Assembly (NCBI GenBank): GCA_937927335.1
Contig: CALBDU010000083.1
Span: 62,001 to 126,000, forward strand
Source: an uncultured Clostridium sp.
GTDB taxonomy: Bacteria; Bacillota; Clostridia; Clostridiales; Clostridiaceae
Reading direction: 5' to 3'
DNA: 64,000 bases
Shown here piece by piece: positions 9,540 to 18,390 of the stretch (positions within the stretch are counted from its first letter, which is position 1; each line of letters begins with the position of its first letter). The notes beneath the pieces were generated by a model, which made no database searches, was not told the DNA's origin, and saw nothing but the letters and a program-made list of their open reading frames with translations. The translations under genes and the position numbers were made by a program.

Positions 9540-12500
9540 ATGGTAAAATGGGTTAGTCTGCACACGCATACAGGTTACTCTCTTTTAGACGGCTCTGCGA
9601 AAATTAAGGATTTAATAAGCCGCACCAAAGAACTTAACATGGATTCCATAGCCATCACTGACCATGGGGTAATGTTCGGCTGCGTTGAATTTTTCAAGGA
9701 GGCCATGGAGGCAGGAGTAAAGCCTATACTTGGCTGTGAGGTATATGTAGCAGGGAAATCTCTGAACATTAAACAAAATGACAAGGATAATGAGACTTAC
9801 CATCTGGTACTGCTGGTAAAAAATGAAAAAGGCTACAGCAACCTTATGGAGATAGTTTCCAATGCATCCATAGAAGGCTTTTACTATAAGCCAAGAACCG
9901 ACAAGGAATTTCTGAAAAATCACAGTGAAGGACTAATTGCCTTAAGTGCCTGCCTGGGAGGAGAGGTTCAATCCTATATACTTCATGAGGATTTGGCTAG
10001 AGCTGAGAAGGCTGCCCTGGAATACAAAAGCATTTTCCAGGAGGACTTTTATCTTGAGCTGCAGTATCACGGTCTTGAACAGCAGCTTGTGGTTAATGAT
10101 ACGCTGGTGAAGATGTCAAAAAAACTTGATATCCCTCTGGTAGCAACTAATGACACTCACTATATATACAAAGAGGACAGCGTTTCCCACGATGTTCTGC
10201 TTTGCATACAAACAGCAAAAACTGTTAATGACGAGGATAGGATGAGGTATCCCTCAGAGCAGTTTTACCTGAAATCACCTGAAGAAATGTATGAGACCTT
10301 TTCCTATGTGCCGGAGGCTTTGGAAAACACAGTGAAAATTGCAGATATGTGCAATTTCAGCTATGAGTTCCACAAGTCAAAGCTTCCAAGATATCCATTG
10401 GAGCCTGGAATGGATGCCTGTGAATACCTTGAGGAATTATGCTGGAAGGGCTTAAGGGAAAAGTATGAAAGCATTGATCAGGAGCTCAAAGACCGCCTGG
10501 AATATGAGCTTAAAATTATCAAACAGATGGGTTATGTGGACTATTTTCTAATAGTTTGGGATTTTATTAAATTTGCAGATGACAACGGCATTATGACCGG
10601 ACCAGGAAGAGGCTCCGCTGCAGGCTCTCTGGTGGCATATACCTTGAATATTACAAAAATTGATCCTATTAAATACAACCTTATATTTGAAAGGTTTTTA
10701 AATCCGGACAGGGTATCCATGCCGGATATAGACAGTGACTTCTGCTACGAGCGAAGGCAGGAGGTCATTGATTATGTGGTGGATAAGTATGGTGAAAGAA
10801 ATGTTTCACAAATCATAACCTTCGGTACTATGGCACCTCGGGCCTGCATCAGGGATGTGGGTAGAGCATTGGATTATTCCTATGCTGAGGTTGATAAAAT
10901 TGCAAAAATGATACCTCAGATGCCGGGAATCACCATTGAAAAGGCACTGGAATATAATTCTGAGCTTAAACTGATTTATGATGATGATGAACGCTGCAGC
11001 TATTTAATAGATATAGCAAAAAAGCTGGAGGGTCTGCCAAGACATACCTCTACCCACGCTGCAGGGGTGGTTATAGCTTCAGAGCCCTTGGTAAGCTTTG
11101 TACCCCTTCAAAAAAATGAGGACAGTATAGTAACCCAGTTTACCATGGGAGCACTGGAGGAGCTGGGACTGCTTAAAATGGATTTTTTAGGCCTTCGAAC
11201 CTTAACTGTAATCCGGGATACTGTTAGAATGATAAAGGAAAACAGGAACCTTGATTTAGATATAAGCAGAATCGACCTGGAGGACAAGGAAGTTTACAGG
11301 ATGATAGGAGATGGCCATACGGTAGGTGTATTCCAGTTGGAATCTGCAGGCATGACCTCCTTTATGAAGGAGCTTAAGCCGGATTCCCTGGAGGATATCA
11401 TAGCAGGAATCAGCCTTTATAGGCCTGGTCCAATGGCCGAAATACCAAAGTATATAAAGAATAAGAAGAACCCTGAAAATATCAGGTATGAAACTCCTGA
11501 GCTGGAGCCTATTTTAGGGGTAACTTACGGCTGCATGGTGTATCAGGAGCAGGTTATGCAGATAGTAAGGGACTTGGCAGGCTACTCCATGGGCAGAAGC
11601 GACCTTGTAAGACGTGCCATGTCTAAAAAGAAGCATCATGTAATGGAAGAGGAGCGAAAAAATTTCATATACGGCATTAAGTCGGAGGATGGAAGCTATG
11701 AGGTGGAAGGCTGTCTTAACCGTGGAATAAGTATTGAAGCTGCTAACAAGATATTTGATTCCATGATGGATTTTGCATCCTATGCCTTTAACAAATCCCA
11801 TGCTGCAGCCTATGCAGTAGTGGGCTATCAGACCGCATACCTGATGCATTATTACCCTGCTGAATTTCTTGCAGCCATGCTTAACAGCGTAAAAGGTGAC
11901 AATGCAAAGGTGGCCTTTTATATAAGATTTGCAGAGGAAAATGGAATACAGCTCCTGCCTCCTGATATAAACGAAAGCTATTCAAAATTTACCGTAAGGG
12001 GAAACAGGATAAGATTCGGACTATCCGCCATTAAAAATGTAGGGGTTAATGTTATTGACAGCATAGTGGATTCCAGGGAGAAGAAAGGAATATTCAAGGA
12101 TCTGGAGGATTTCTGCAGCAAGATTGACACAGCTTGTATCAATAAAAGGGTGGTGGAAAGCCTTATCAAGGCCGGAGCCTTTGACTGCTTCAAGGTTTAC
12201 AGATCAAAGCTGCTGGCAGTATATGAAAAGATTCTGGACAGCATCAGTAATGAAAGAAAAAGAAATATTCAGGGACAGCTAAGCCTTTTTGCAGCAGTGG
12301 AGGATAATATAATAAAAATATCTTATCCGGATATAAATGAGTTTGATAAAAAGTATCTGTTGGCACAGGAAAAGGAAATGACTGGACTTTATCTCACAGG
12401 ACATCCTCTGGAGCAATATAGCGCTGCTTTAAGCAGATATACCAGTATAAGGATTTCAGAAATAATTTCACCTGAAACCTTGGATGATGGAATTTCAGAG

Positions 12501-13007
12501 GAAAACTCCAGGGTGAAGGATGGAGACGTGGTAATTGTAGGGGGCATTATTACAGAAATAACTAAAAAATTAACTAAAAACAATGCAAACATGGCATTTA
12601 TAAGGGTTGAAGACATGTTTGCCGCCATAGAGGTTGTAGTATTTCCTAAAATATATGAAAGATGCAGAAGCCTTATTGAGGAAGACGGCATTGTGGTGGT
12701 AAAGGGAAGAGTAAGCATCCGTGAGGATGAAGCGCCAAAGCTGGTTTGTGATACCTTAAATCCCCTTCATACCGGCAATGACGAGAAGCTTTATATACAG
12801 TTTGAGAATGAAGCTGCAATGAGAAAGGAGCTTCAGGATTTAAAGGATATGCTTTCCTTTTTTAAGGGAAATGTGCCGGTGCATATATTCACTAAAAGGG
12901 AAAGGAAGCAGTTTAGGCTGGATAAGGACTACTGGGCGTCCAGTGATGGAGACCTTATGACCGGACTAAGAAAAAGATTCGGTGACGAAAATGTTAAGCT
13001 GGTATAA
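9540..13007 (+). CDS. dnaE: DNA polymerase III subunit alpha (DnaE type)
   Basis: A 1155-residue DnaE. The N-terminal PHP domain is clear (HTHTGYSLLDG, ITDHGVMFG), the palm carries the catalytic PDIDSDF motif, and tandem helix-hairpin-helix and OB-fold segments follow near the C terminus (VVIVGGIITEI). There is no inserted 3'-5' exonuclease, so it is DnaE and not PolC. The ATG at 9540 follows AAGGTGA and gives the expected VKWVSLHTHTG start; the frame could open at 9483 but would overlap the previous gene. Confidence 0.95.
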   Translation: MVKWVSLHTHTGYSLLDGSAKIKDLISRTKELNMDSIAITDHGVMFGCVEFFKEAMEAGVKPILGCEVYVAGKSLNIKQNDKDNETYHLVLLVKNEKGYSNLMEIVSNASIEGFYYKPRTDKEFLKNHSEGLIALSACLGGEVQSYILHEDLARAEKAALEYKSIFQEDFYLELQYHGLEQQLVVNDTLVKMSKKLDIPLVATNDTHYIYKEDSVSHDVLLCIQTAKTVNDEDRMRYPSEQFYLKSPEEMYETFSYVPEALENTVKIADMCNFSYEFHKSKLPRYPLEPGMDACEYLEELCWKGLREKYESIDQELKDRLEYELKIIKQMGYVDYFLIVWDFIKFADDNGIMTGPGRGSAAGSLVAYTLNITKIDPIKYNLIFERFLNPDRVSMPDIDSDFCYERRQEVIDYVVDKYGERNVSQIITFGTMAPRACIRDVGRALDYSYAEVDKIAKMIPQMPGITIEKALEYNSELKLIYDDDERCSYLIDIAKKLEGLPRHTSTHAAGVVIASEPLVSFVPLQKNEDSIVTQFTMGALEELGLLKMDFLGLRTLTVIRDTVRMIKENRNLDLDISRIDLEDKEVYRMIGDGHTVGVFQLESAGMTSFMKELKPDSLEDIIAGISLYRPGPMAEIPKYIKNKKNPENIRYETPELEPILGVTYGCMVYQEQVMQIVRDLAGYSMGRSDLVRRAMSKKKHHVMEEERKNFIYGIKSEDGSYEVEGCLNRGISIEAANKIFDSMMDFASYAFNKSHAAAYAVVGYQTAYLMHYYPAEFLAAMLNSVKGDNAKVAFYIRFAEENGIQLLPPDINESYSKFTVRGNRIRFGLSAIKNVGVNVIDSIVDSREKKGIFKDLEDFCSKIDTACINKRVVESLIKAGAFDCFKVYRSKLLAVYEKILDSISNERKRNIQGQLSLFAAVEDNIIKISYPDINEFDKKYLLAQEKEMTGLYLTGHPLEQYSAALSRYTSIRISEIISPETLDDGISEENSRVKDGDVVIVGGIITEITKKLTKNNANMAFIRVEDMFAAIEVVVFPKIYERCRSLIEEDGIVVVKGRVSIREDEAPKLVCDTLNPLHTGNDEKLYIQFENEAAMRKELQDLKDMLSFFKGNVPVHIFTKRERKQFRLDKDYWASSDGDLMTGLRKRFGDENVKLV

Positions 13008-13030
13008 ATTATTACTTAATAATTAATAAT

Positions 13031-13057
13031 AAGAGAGGAATTGTTCTCTCTTTTTTT
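13031..13057 (+). terminator. Terminator after dnaE
   Basis: An AAGAGAG...CTCTCTT stem with a bulged G and a TTG loop is followed by seven T residues, 24 bases after the dnaE stop. Confidence 0.85.
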
Positions 13058-13064
13058 GTTTATG

Positions 13065-13073
13065 TGATATAAT
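13065..13073 (+). promoter_or_regulatory. Probable extended -10 promoter of pfkA-pyk
   Basis: TGA-TATAAT is an extended -10 element, 41 bases before the pfkA start. No convincing -35 box is visible; the region upstream is the dnaE terminator. Confidence 0.45.
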
Positions 13074-13114
13074 TTATTATAAGATTTTCCATTCCAGTTT
13101 GGAGGTTGATTTAT

Positions 13115-14074
13115 ATGAAGACTATAGGCGTACTTACCAGCGGAGGGGACTCTCCGGGAATGAATGCAGCTATCAGGGCAGTAGTCAGGACCGGATTGGA
13201 CAAAGGAATCCGGGTTATGGGAATTAAAAGAGGCTATACAGGCCTGATAAATGGTGAAATTTTTGAGATGGACAGGTCAAATGTGGCAGATATCATCCAA
13301 AGGGGAGGGACAGTTTTAAAGACCTCCAGATCTGCTGAATTTGCCACTGAGGAGGGTCAGAAAAAGGCCGTTAATATAATCAAGGCTTTTTCCATTGACG
13401 GCCTTGTACTTATAGGAGGAGACGGAACCTTCCGGGGAGCACAACGTCTTTCAAAGCTTGGAATTCCTGTGGTGGGAGTACCAGGTACTATAGATAATGA
13501 TCTGGCTTATACAGATTATACCATAGGCTTCGATACTGCTGTTAATACAGTATTGGATGCAATTAACAAAATCAGGGACACTGCCACCTCCCACGAGAGA
13601 GTCAGCGTTGTGGAGGTAATGGGAAGACACTGCGGTGACATTGCATTATATGCAGGACTGGCAGGAGGTGCGGAAAGTATTATAGTTCCCGAAGTAGGCT
13701 ATTCAAAGGAAGAGATATTAAGAAAGATTCTTGAGGGAAAACAGAGAGGAAAAGTGCATAACCTGATTGTAATTGCAGAGGGAGCAGGAGGAACCACAGA
13801 ACTTGTAAAAGTCATTGAAGAGGTTACAGGTATTGAAGCCAGAGCATCCATACTTGGATATATACAAAGGGGAGGAAGTCCTACCAGCACGGACAGGCTT
13901 CTTGCATCAAGGATGGGGTATCAGGCAGTTGAACTGCTGGTTAAGGGAAAATACGGCAGACTGGTAGGGATAAAGCACAATAAAATCATAGATGTGGATA
14001 TTGAAGAGGCATTATCCATGGAAAGAAAATTTGATGAAAAACTTTATGAAATTGCTGACGTTTTGTCATATTAA
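13115..14074 (+). CDS. pfkA: ATP-dependent 6-phosphofructokinase
   Basis: A 319-residue PfkA, exactly the family length, phosphorylating fructose-6-phosphate with ATP. GGDSPGMNAAIR lies at the N terminus; GGDGTF (about 103) has the glycine that marks ATP rather than pyrophosphate use; PGTIDND and MGRHCGD form the sugar-phosphate site. I chose ATG 13115 over TTG 13106 because GGAGG then has a spacing of 9 and the N terminus is MKTIGVLTSGG. pyk follows 21 bases downstream in the same operon. Confidence 0.96.
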   Translation: MKTIGVLTSGGDSPGMNAAIRAVVRTGLDKGIRVMGIKRGYTGLINGEIFEMDRSNVADIIQRGGTVLKTSRSAEFATEEGQKKAVNIIKAFSIDGLVLIGGDGTFRGAQRLSKLGIPVVGVPGTIDNDLAYTDYTIGFDTAVNTVLDAINKIRDTATSHERVSVVEVMGRHCGDIALYAGLAGGAESIIVPEVGYSKEEILRKILEGKQRGKVHNLIVIAEGAGGTTELVKVIEEVTGIEARASILGYIQRGGSPTSTDRLLASRMGYQAVELLVKGKYGRLVGIKHNKIIDVDIEEALSMERKFDEKLYEIADVLSY

Positions 14075-14095
14075 ACATGAATTGAGGGATAAGCA

Positions 14096-15853
14096 ATGCA
14101 GAAAACAAAGATGGTATTTACAATAGGCCCGGCAAGCTCCACGGAAGAAGTGGTTTCCGGGCTTATAGAAGCAGGCATGAGCGCTGCCAGGCACAATTTT
14201 TCACACGGTACTCACCAGGAGCATCGTGAAAGAATGAACATGATTAAAGCCCTGAGAGATAAACACCATAAGCATATTGCAATAATTCTTGACACTAAAG
14301 GTCCTGAAATAAGAACAGGAAACTTCAAGGATAAGCAGGTGGAACTGAAAGAGGGACAGTCTTTTGCAATTTACTGCGGAGAGGATATTCTGGGAGATGA
14401 AAATGGATGCTCCATTACATATGCAGATCTTTACAAGGACATTAAAAAGGGAGACATGATTCTCATTGATGATGGCCTTGTGGGGCTTGAAGCAGCAAGT
14501 ATAGACGGAAACAAAATCAACTGCATAGTAAAAAACAGCGGTATAATTTCTAATCACAAGGGTGTCAATGTTCCAGGAGTATCGGTAGCCCTCCCTGCAA
14601 TAACAGAAAAGGATATTGATGATTTACGGTTTGGCTGTGAGATGGAAGTTGACATAATAGCTGCATCCTTTATCAGAAAGGCAGCAGATGTAATGGCTAT
14701 CAGGAAGGTTCTTGAGGAAAGCGGTGGTTCTGAAATTCAAATATTCTCCAAAATTGAGAATCAGGAGGGTGTGCAAAATATCGATGAAATAATAAAGTTT
14801 TCTGATGGAATAATGGTAGCAAGAGGAGATATGGGGGTTGAGATTCCTATTGAAGAGGTTCCGCTGCTGCAGAAAATGATAATAGAAAAATGCAACAAGG
14901 CAGGAATTCCAGTAATTACTGCTACGCAAATGCTGGATTCAATGATAAGGAACCCGCGTCCCACCAGAGCAGAGGCATCTGATATAGCCAATGCAATATT
15001 TGACGGCACGGATGCTATAATGCTCAGCGGAGAATCCGCCAATGGCAAGTATCCTGTGGAGGCAGCAGACACCATGGCTAGAATTGCCCAGGCTGCTGAG
15101 GCTAAGCTGAATTACGACGCTATACTAAATTCAAAGAAGGAACAGCATATTCAAAACGTGCCAAACGCTATCAGCCTTGCAACCTGCACCACTGCAGCAG
15201 AGCTGAACGCCTCGGCAATAATCACTGCAACACAGAGCGGACATACTGCCAGGATGGTATCCAAATACAGGCCTAAGTGTGCTATCATCGCAGTAACCCC
15301 GGGGGAAAAGGTAGCCAGGAGTCTGGCCCTTAACTGGGGGGTTATTCCTATAAGCGCTCCTAAAATGAAATCTACAGATGAGTTGATTGATAAATCTGTA
15401 GCCATTTCCCTAAATTCCGGCTATGTGGAAAAAGGTGATCTTGTAGTAATAGCTGCAGGAATTCCAGTAAGCTATGCAGGCTCCACCAATATGCTTAAAG
15501 TCCATGTAGTAGGAGATATACTGGTACAGGGAAGAGGCGCAGGAAACAGACCGGGCTATGGAAATGTAAGAGTGGTTAAAAATCCAAGCGAGGCCATGGA
15601 GCTGGTTCAAAAGGATGACATTTTAGTAATAAAGCATTTGCAGAGAGAATATATATCCGTGCTTAATAAGGTGGCAGGCATAATAGCCGAAGAGGGCGGT
15701 ATGACTTCCCATCTGGCAATAGAATGCATCACCAATGACATACCTCTTATATGTGGAGCCGGAGGAGCAACAGAGATGCTTAAAAACGGAACCTTCGTAT
15801 CCATGGATGTAAGGCGGGGCATTGTATACAACGGCAGAGCAAATATTTTATAA
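14096..15853 (+). CDS. pyk: Pyruvate kinase with C-terminal PEP-swivel domain
   Basis: A 585-residue pyruvate kinase, the last ATP-forming step of glycolysis. It has KGPEIRTG, MVARGDMGVEI and ATQMLDSM in the barrel. The extra C-terminal ~110 residues form a PEP-utilising swivel-like domain with GGMTSHLA, as in Bacillus and clostridial enzymes; the TSH motif is retained. It starts at ATG behind GAGGGA, directly after pfkA, so pfkA-pyk is the usual Firmicute glycolytic pair. Confidence 0.96.
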   Translation: MQKTKMVFTIGPASSTEEVVSGLIEAGMSAARHNFSHGTHQEHRERMNMIKALRDKHHKHIAIILDTKGPEIRTGNFKDKQVELKEGQSFAIYCGEDILGDENGCSITYADLYKDIKKGDMILIDDGLVGLEAASIDGNKINCIVKNSGIISNHKGVNVPGVSVALPAITEKDIDDLRFGCEMEVDIIAASFIRKAADVMAIRKVLEESGGSEIQIFSKIENQEGVQNIDEIIKFSDGIMVARGDMGVEIPIEEVPLLQKMIIEKCNKAGIPVITATQMLDSMIRNPRPTRAEASDIANAIFDGTDAIMLSGESANGKYPVEAADTMARIAQAAEAKLNYDAILNSKKEQHIQNVPNAISLATCTTAAELNASAIITATQSGHTARMVSKYRPKCAIIAVTPGEKVARSLALNWGVIPISAPKMKSTDELIDKSVAISLNSGYVEKGDLVVIAAGIPVSYAGSTNMLKVHVVGDILVQGRGAGNRPGYGNVRVVKNPSEAMELVQKDDILVIKHLQREYISVLNKVAGIIAEEGGMTSHLAIECITNDIPLICGAGGATEMLKNGTFVSMDVRRGIVYNGRANIL

Positions 15854-15861
15854 AAAATGAA

Positions 15862-15899
15862 AATATCTCCCAGATTTTTACGCTGGGGGTATTTTTTTT
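15862..15899 (+). terminator. Terminator after pyk
   Basis: AATATCTCCCAG pairs with CTGGGGGTATT (one mismatch region) across an ATTTTTACG loop and is followed by a T tract. Confidence 0.88.
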
Positions 15900-15911
15900 A
15901 TTCAAAAGGAA

Positions 15912-15920
15912 TGGTATAAT
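15912..15920 (+). promoter_or_regulatory. Extended -10 promoter of cggR-gap
   Basis: TGG-TATAAT stands 60 bases before the cggR start and immediately upstream of the putative operator. No clear -35 box is present; the upstream bases are the pyk terminator tail. Confidence 0.55.
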
Positions 15921-15931
15921 ATAACTATGGT

Positions 15932-15967
15932 GGGACGTAAAATGTATTGATGGGACATAATAAGTCC
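15932..15967 (+). promoter_or_regulatory. Putative CggR operator (two GGGAC direct repeats)
   Basis: GGGAC occurs at 15932 and again at 15952, one 20-base period apart. Each is followed after six bases by TGTA or AGTC. This fits the known Bacillus CggR operator, a direct repeat of the form GGGAC-N6-TGTC. It lies just downstream of the -10 element, where bound repressor would block elongation, and upstream of the gene for the regulator itself, so autoregulation is likely. Confidence 0.7.
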
Positions 15968-15979
15968 ATGGAGGTATAT

Positions 15980-17011
15980 ATGGAGGAGTTAATTAAGCTA
16001 CAAAAGAAAATAGTGCCGGAAATAACTGATTTATTGGAAAGAAGATATAACATCTTAAGAGCCGTTTATTATAATCAGCCGGCAGGAAGAAGAGCTATTG
16101 CCGAGGAACTGAATATTGGCGAAAGAATTGTAAGAGGTGAGGTAAACTTTTTAAGGGACCAAAACCTGCTTAATATAAATACTGAAGGAATGACTGTAAC
16201 AGAAGCTGGAGAACAACTATTAGAAAAATTAAGCAAATATATATTTGAACTTAAGGGTTTATCAGATATTGAAGAGTGGATTAAAAACAAAACAGGTTTG
16301 AAAAACATCATCATAGTACCTGGTGATATGGAAGGAGACAGCAATGTTTCAGCTGATGTTGGAAGAACTGCCGGGGAATATATAAAAGGTGCTCTAAAGG
16401 ATAATAGTATCATAGCCTTAACTGGTGGGACCACGGTGCAAGCGGTGGTAGACAACTTTCCCGAGGCTTCTGGATACAAAAATATAATTGTAGTGCCAGC
16501 TAGAGGGGGAGTTGGAAAAAGTGTGGAGAATCAGGCAAATACTTTGGCCGCAAAGCTGGCGGAAAAAATGGGGGGAAGCTACAAGCTGCTGCATTCCCCG
16601 GATAATATAGGCCGTGAGGCTATGGAAGCAATTCTTAAGGAAAAAGAAGTAAAGGATGTGTTGGAGGTACTCCAGAAAACAGATTTACTGATACATGGTA
16701 TTGGAAGAATGGATAAAATGGCTTTTAGAAGAGGTCTTGAGAATGGAGAAATTCAGCACCTTCAGAAACTGGGGGCTGTGGGTGAGGCATTCGGCTGTTA
16801 TTTTGACAGGCAGGGAAGAGTTGTCTATGCCTCTACAACTATAGGAATCAAAAACGAGCTTGTAAAAAATATAAAGGTTTTAGTTGCTGTTGCAGGTGGA
16901 ACCAGTAAAGCTGAGGCAATTTTGTCAGTGATCAAGAACAATAACAACATGACACTGGTAACAGATGAGGGTGCGGCAAAAGAAATTTTAAGGATATTGG
17001 ATAATGAATAA
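15980..17011 (+). CDS. cggR: Central glycolytic genes regulator, SorC family
   Basis: A 343-residue protein (340 in B. subtilis). The N-terminal winged helix spans about 20-75 (RRAIAEELNIGERIVRGEV) and the SorC sugar-phosphate-binding domain about 90-343 (ALTGGTTVQAV; VPARGGVG; HGIGRM). CggR represses the gap operon and is relieved by fructose-1,6-bisphosphate. Of three in-frame ATGs I chose 15980: GGAGG precedes it by 5 bases and the MEELIKLQKK start aligns with the Bacillus protein. gap starts 14 bases downstream. Confidence 0.92.
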   Translation: MEELIKLQKKIVPEITDLLERRYNILRAVYYNQPAGRRAIAEELNIGERIVRGEVNFLRDQNLLNINTEGMTVTEAGEQLLEKLSKYIFELKGLSDIEEWIKNKTGLKNIIIVPGDMEGDSNVSADVGRTAGEYIKGALKDNSIIALTGGTTVQAVVDNFPEASGYKNIIVVPARGGVGKSVENQANTLAAKLAEKMGGSYKLLHSPDNIGREAMEAILKEKEVKDVLEVLQKTDLLIHGIGRMDKMAFRRGLENGEIQHLQKLGAVGEAFGCYFDRQGRVVYASTTIGIKNELVKNIKVLVAVAGGTSKAEAILSVIKNNNNMTLVTDEGAAKEILRILDNE

Positions 17012-17025
17012 TCGGAGGCAGTATT

Positions 17026-18036
17026 ATGAAAAGAGTAGGTATAAATGGGTTTGGAAGAATAGGAAGAGCAGTTTTAAAGGCAATTGCCGAGACCTATGAT
17101 AAGGATTTGGAGATAGTTGCTATAAACGATTTGACCAGTCCCGAAATTCTGGCACATCTGCTTAAGCATGACTCATTGTATGGGGCATTCAAGGGGACTG
17201 TGGAAGCAAAAGCTAACTCCATTGTTGTTAATGGAAAAGAGATAAGGGTCTATGCTGAAAAAGAGCCTAAAAATATACCCTGGGGGGATGTTAATGCAGA
17301 TATAGTAATAGAAAGCACAGGTAGGTTTACCGATGCAGAAAAAGCAAAAGCACATATTGAAGCCGGAGCAAAAAAAGTCATAATTTCGGCACCGGCAAAA
17401 AACGAGGATATCACCATAGTAATGGGTGTTAATGAGGGAGATTACAATCCTGAAAACCATGATATAATTTCCAATGCTTCCTGCACAACCAACTGCCTTG
17501 CTCCCTTTGCAAAGGTATTGGACAGAGAGTTTGGAATAGTAAACGGGCTTATGACAACAATTCATTCCTATACTAATGACCAAAGGATATTAGACATGCC
17601 CCATAATGATCTAAGAAGGGCCAGAGCTGGAGCCGAGTCAATGATACCAACAACCACTGGCGCTGCTAAGGCTGTTGCACTGGTGTTGCCTCAGCTCAGC
17701 GGAAAATTAAATGGCATGTCCTTAAGGGTTCCAACTCCCACAGTATCCTGCACAGATCTTGTTTGCCAGGTTTCAAAGGATGTAACCAGGGAAGAGATTA
17801 ATGCAGCGTTAAAATCAGCTTCTGAAAATGAACTGAAGGGCATACTTGGATATTGTGACGAGCCTCTTGTATCAGTGGATTTCAGGGGGGATTCAAGATC
17901 ATCAATAATAGATTCGCTGTCAACGATGGTCATAGGACCAAGAATGGTTAAAGTTCTTTCCTGGTATGACAACGAGTTTGGCTATTCTCAGAGACTGGCG
18001 GATCTTGCAAAATATGTGGCAGTAACACTTCAATAA
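17026..18036 (+). CDS. gap: Glyceraldehyde-3-phosphate dehydrogenase
   Basis: A 336-residue GAPDH converting glyceraldehyde-3-phosphate to 1,3-bisphosphoglycerate. GFGRIGR starts the NAD fold; the Asp in AINDLTS favours NAD over NADP; the catalytic cysteine is C153 in SNASCTTNC, with the partner His in TTIHSYT. It is in one operon with cggR. Unlike in Bacillus, pgk-tpi-pgm-eno do not follow: the next gene is a tiny cysteine-rich protein and then a terminator. Confidence 0.96.
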   Translation: MKRVGINGFGRIGRAVLKAIAETYDKDLEIVAINDLTSPEILAHLLKHDSLYGAFKGTVEAKANSIVVNGKEIRVYAEKEPKNIPWGDVNADIVIESTGRFTDAEKAKAHIEAGAKKVIISAPAKNEDITIVMGVNEGDYNPENHDIISNASCTTNCLAPFAKVLDREFGIVNGLMTTIHSYTNDQRILDMPHNDLRRARAGAESMIPTTTGAAKAVALVLPQLSGKLNGMSLRVPTPTVSCTDLVCQVSKDVTREEINAALKSASENELKGILGYCDEPLVSVDFRGDSRSSIIDSLSTMVIGPRMVKVLSWYDNEFGYSQRLADLAKYVAVTLQ

Positions 18037-18055
18037 AATAAAGGAGGATTTTAAT

Positions 18056-18220
18056 ATGGGAAATAGAGAACAGATGCTGCACGTAGCAGAGGAATGTTAT
18101 AATTACGAAGGGCTGGAGGCAGCTTCATGGATGTGCAGGTCATGCACTAACTGTATGCATTGTTCCCAGGGCTTATGTATGAAGGACCTGTTTGATGAGG
18201 TGCTCATAGCTATTGACTAG
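18056..18220 (+). CDS. 54-residue cysteine-rich protein behind gap
   Basis: A short frame from ATG 18056, behind a strong AAAGGAGG, to TAG 18220. The 54-residue product has six cysteines (14, 27, 30, 33, 36, 41); the last five form the run C-x2-C-x2-C-x2-C-x4-C. It has no signal peptide and a negatively charged C-terminal helix. It sits 19 bases after gap and before the operon terminator, so it should be made with GAPDH under CggR. The spacing suggests a metal or iron-sulfur site. I do not recognise the family. It is not SCIFF: the spacing and the lack of a maturase next door do not fit. Confidence 0.75.
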   Translation: MGNREQMLHVAEECYNYEGLEAASWMCRSCTNCMHCSQGLCMKDLFDEVLIAID

Positions 18221-18229
18221 TGTATAATC

Positions 18230-18260
18230 CACGGCAGATTTATCTGCCGTGTTTTTTTTT
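18230..18260 (+). terminator. Terminator of the cggR-gap operon
   Basis: CACGGCAGAT and its inverse ATCTGCCGTG form a stem followed by nine to ten T residues. Confidence 0.93.
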
Positions 18261-18390
18261 TATGAAATTGTACTTTTGGTACATTACATTGCATAAAGGA
18301 CACATTAAATTCCAAGCTTATTGTATATGTATTTAATTAAAAGTAAAATTATAAAAAAACACACTTTACTGATAAATGAGGGTGATTTCC

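Noticed and set aside
9540..13007. Naming the polymerase PolC
   Set aside because: It has the PHP domain at the very N terminus with no inserted exonuclease and no N-terminal OB fold, which is the DnaE layout.
18056..18220. Identity of the cysteine-rich peptide as SCIFF, the substrate of a radical SAM maturase
   Set aside because: SCIFF spacing and its Lys/Thr-rich start differ, and no maturase is adjacent; the radical SAM gene is 5.5 kb away in a different unit.
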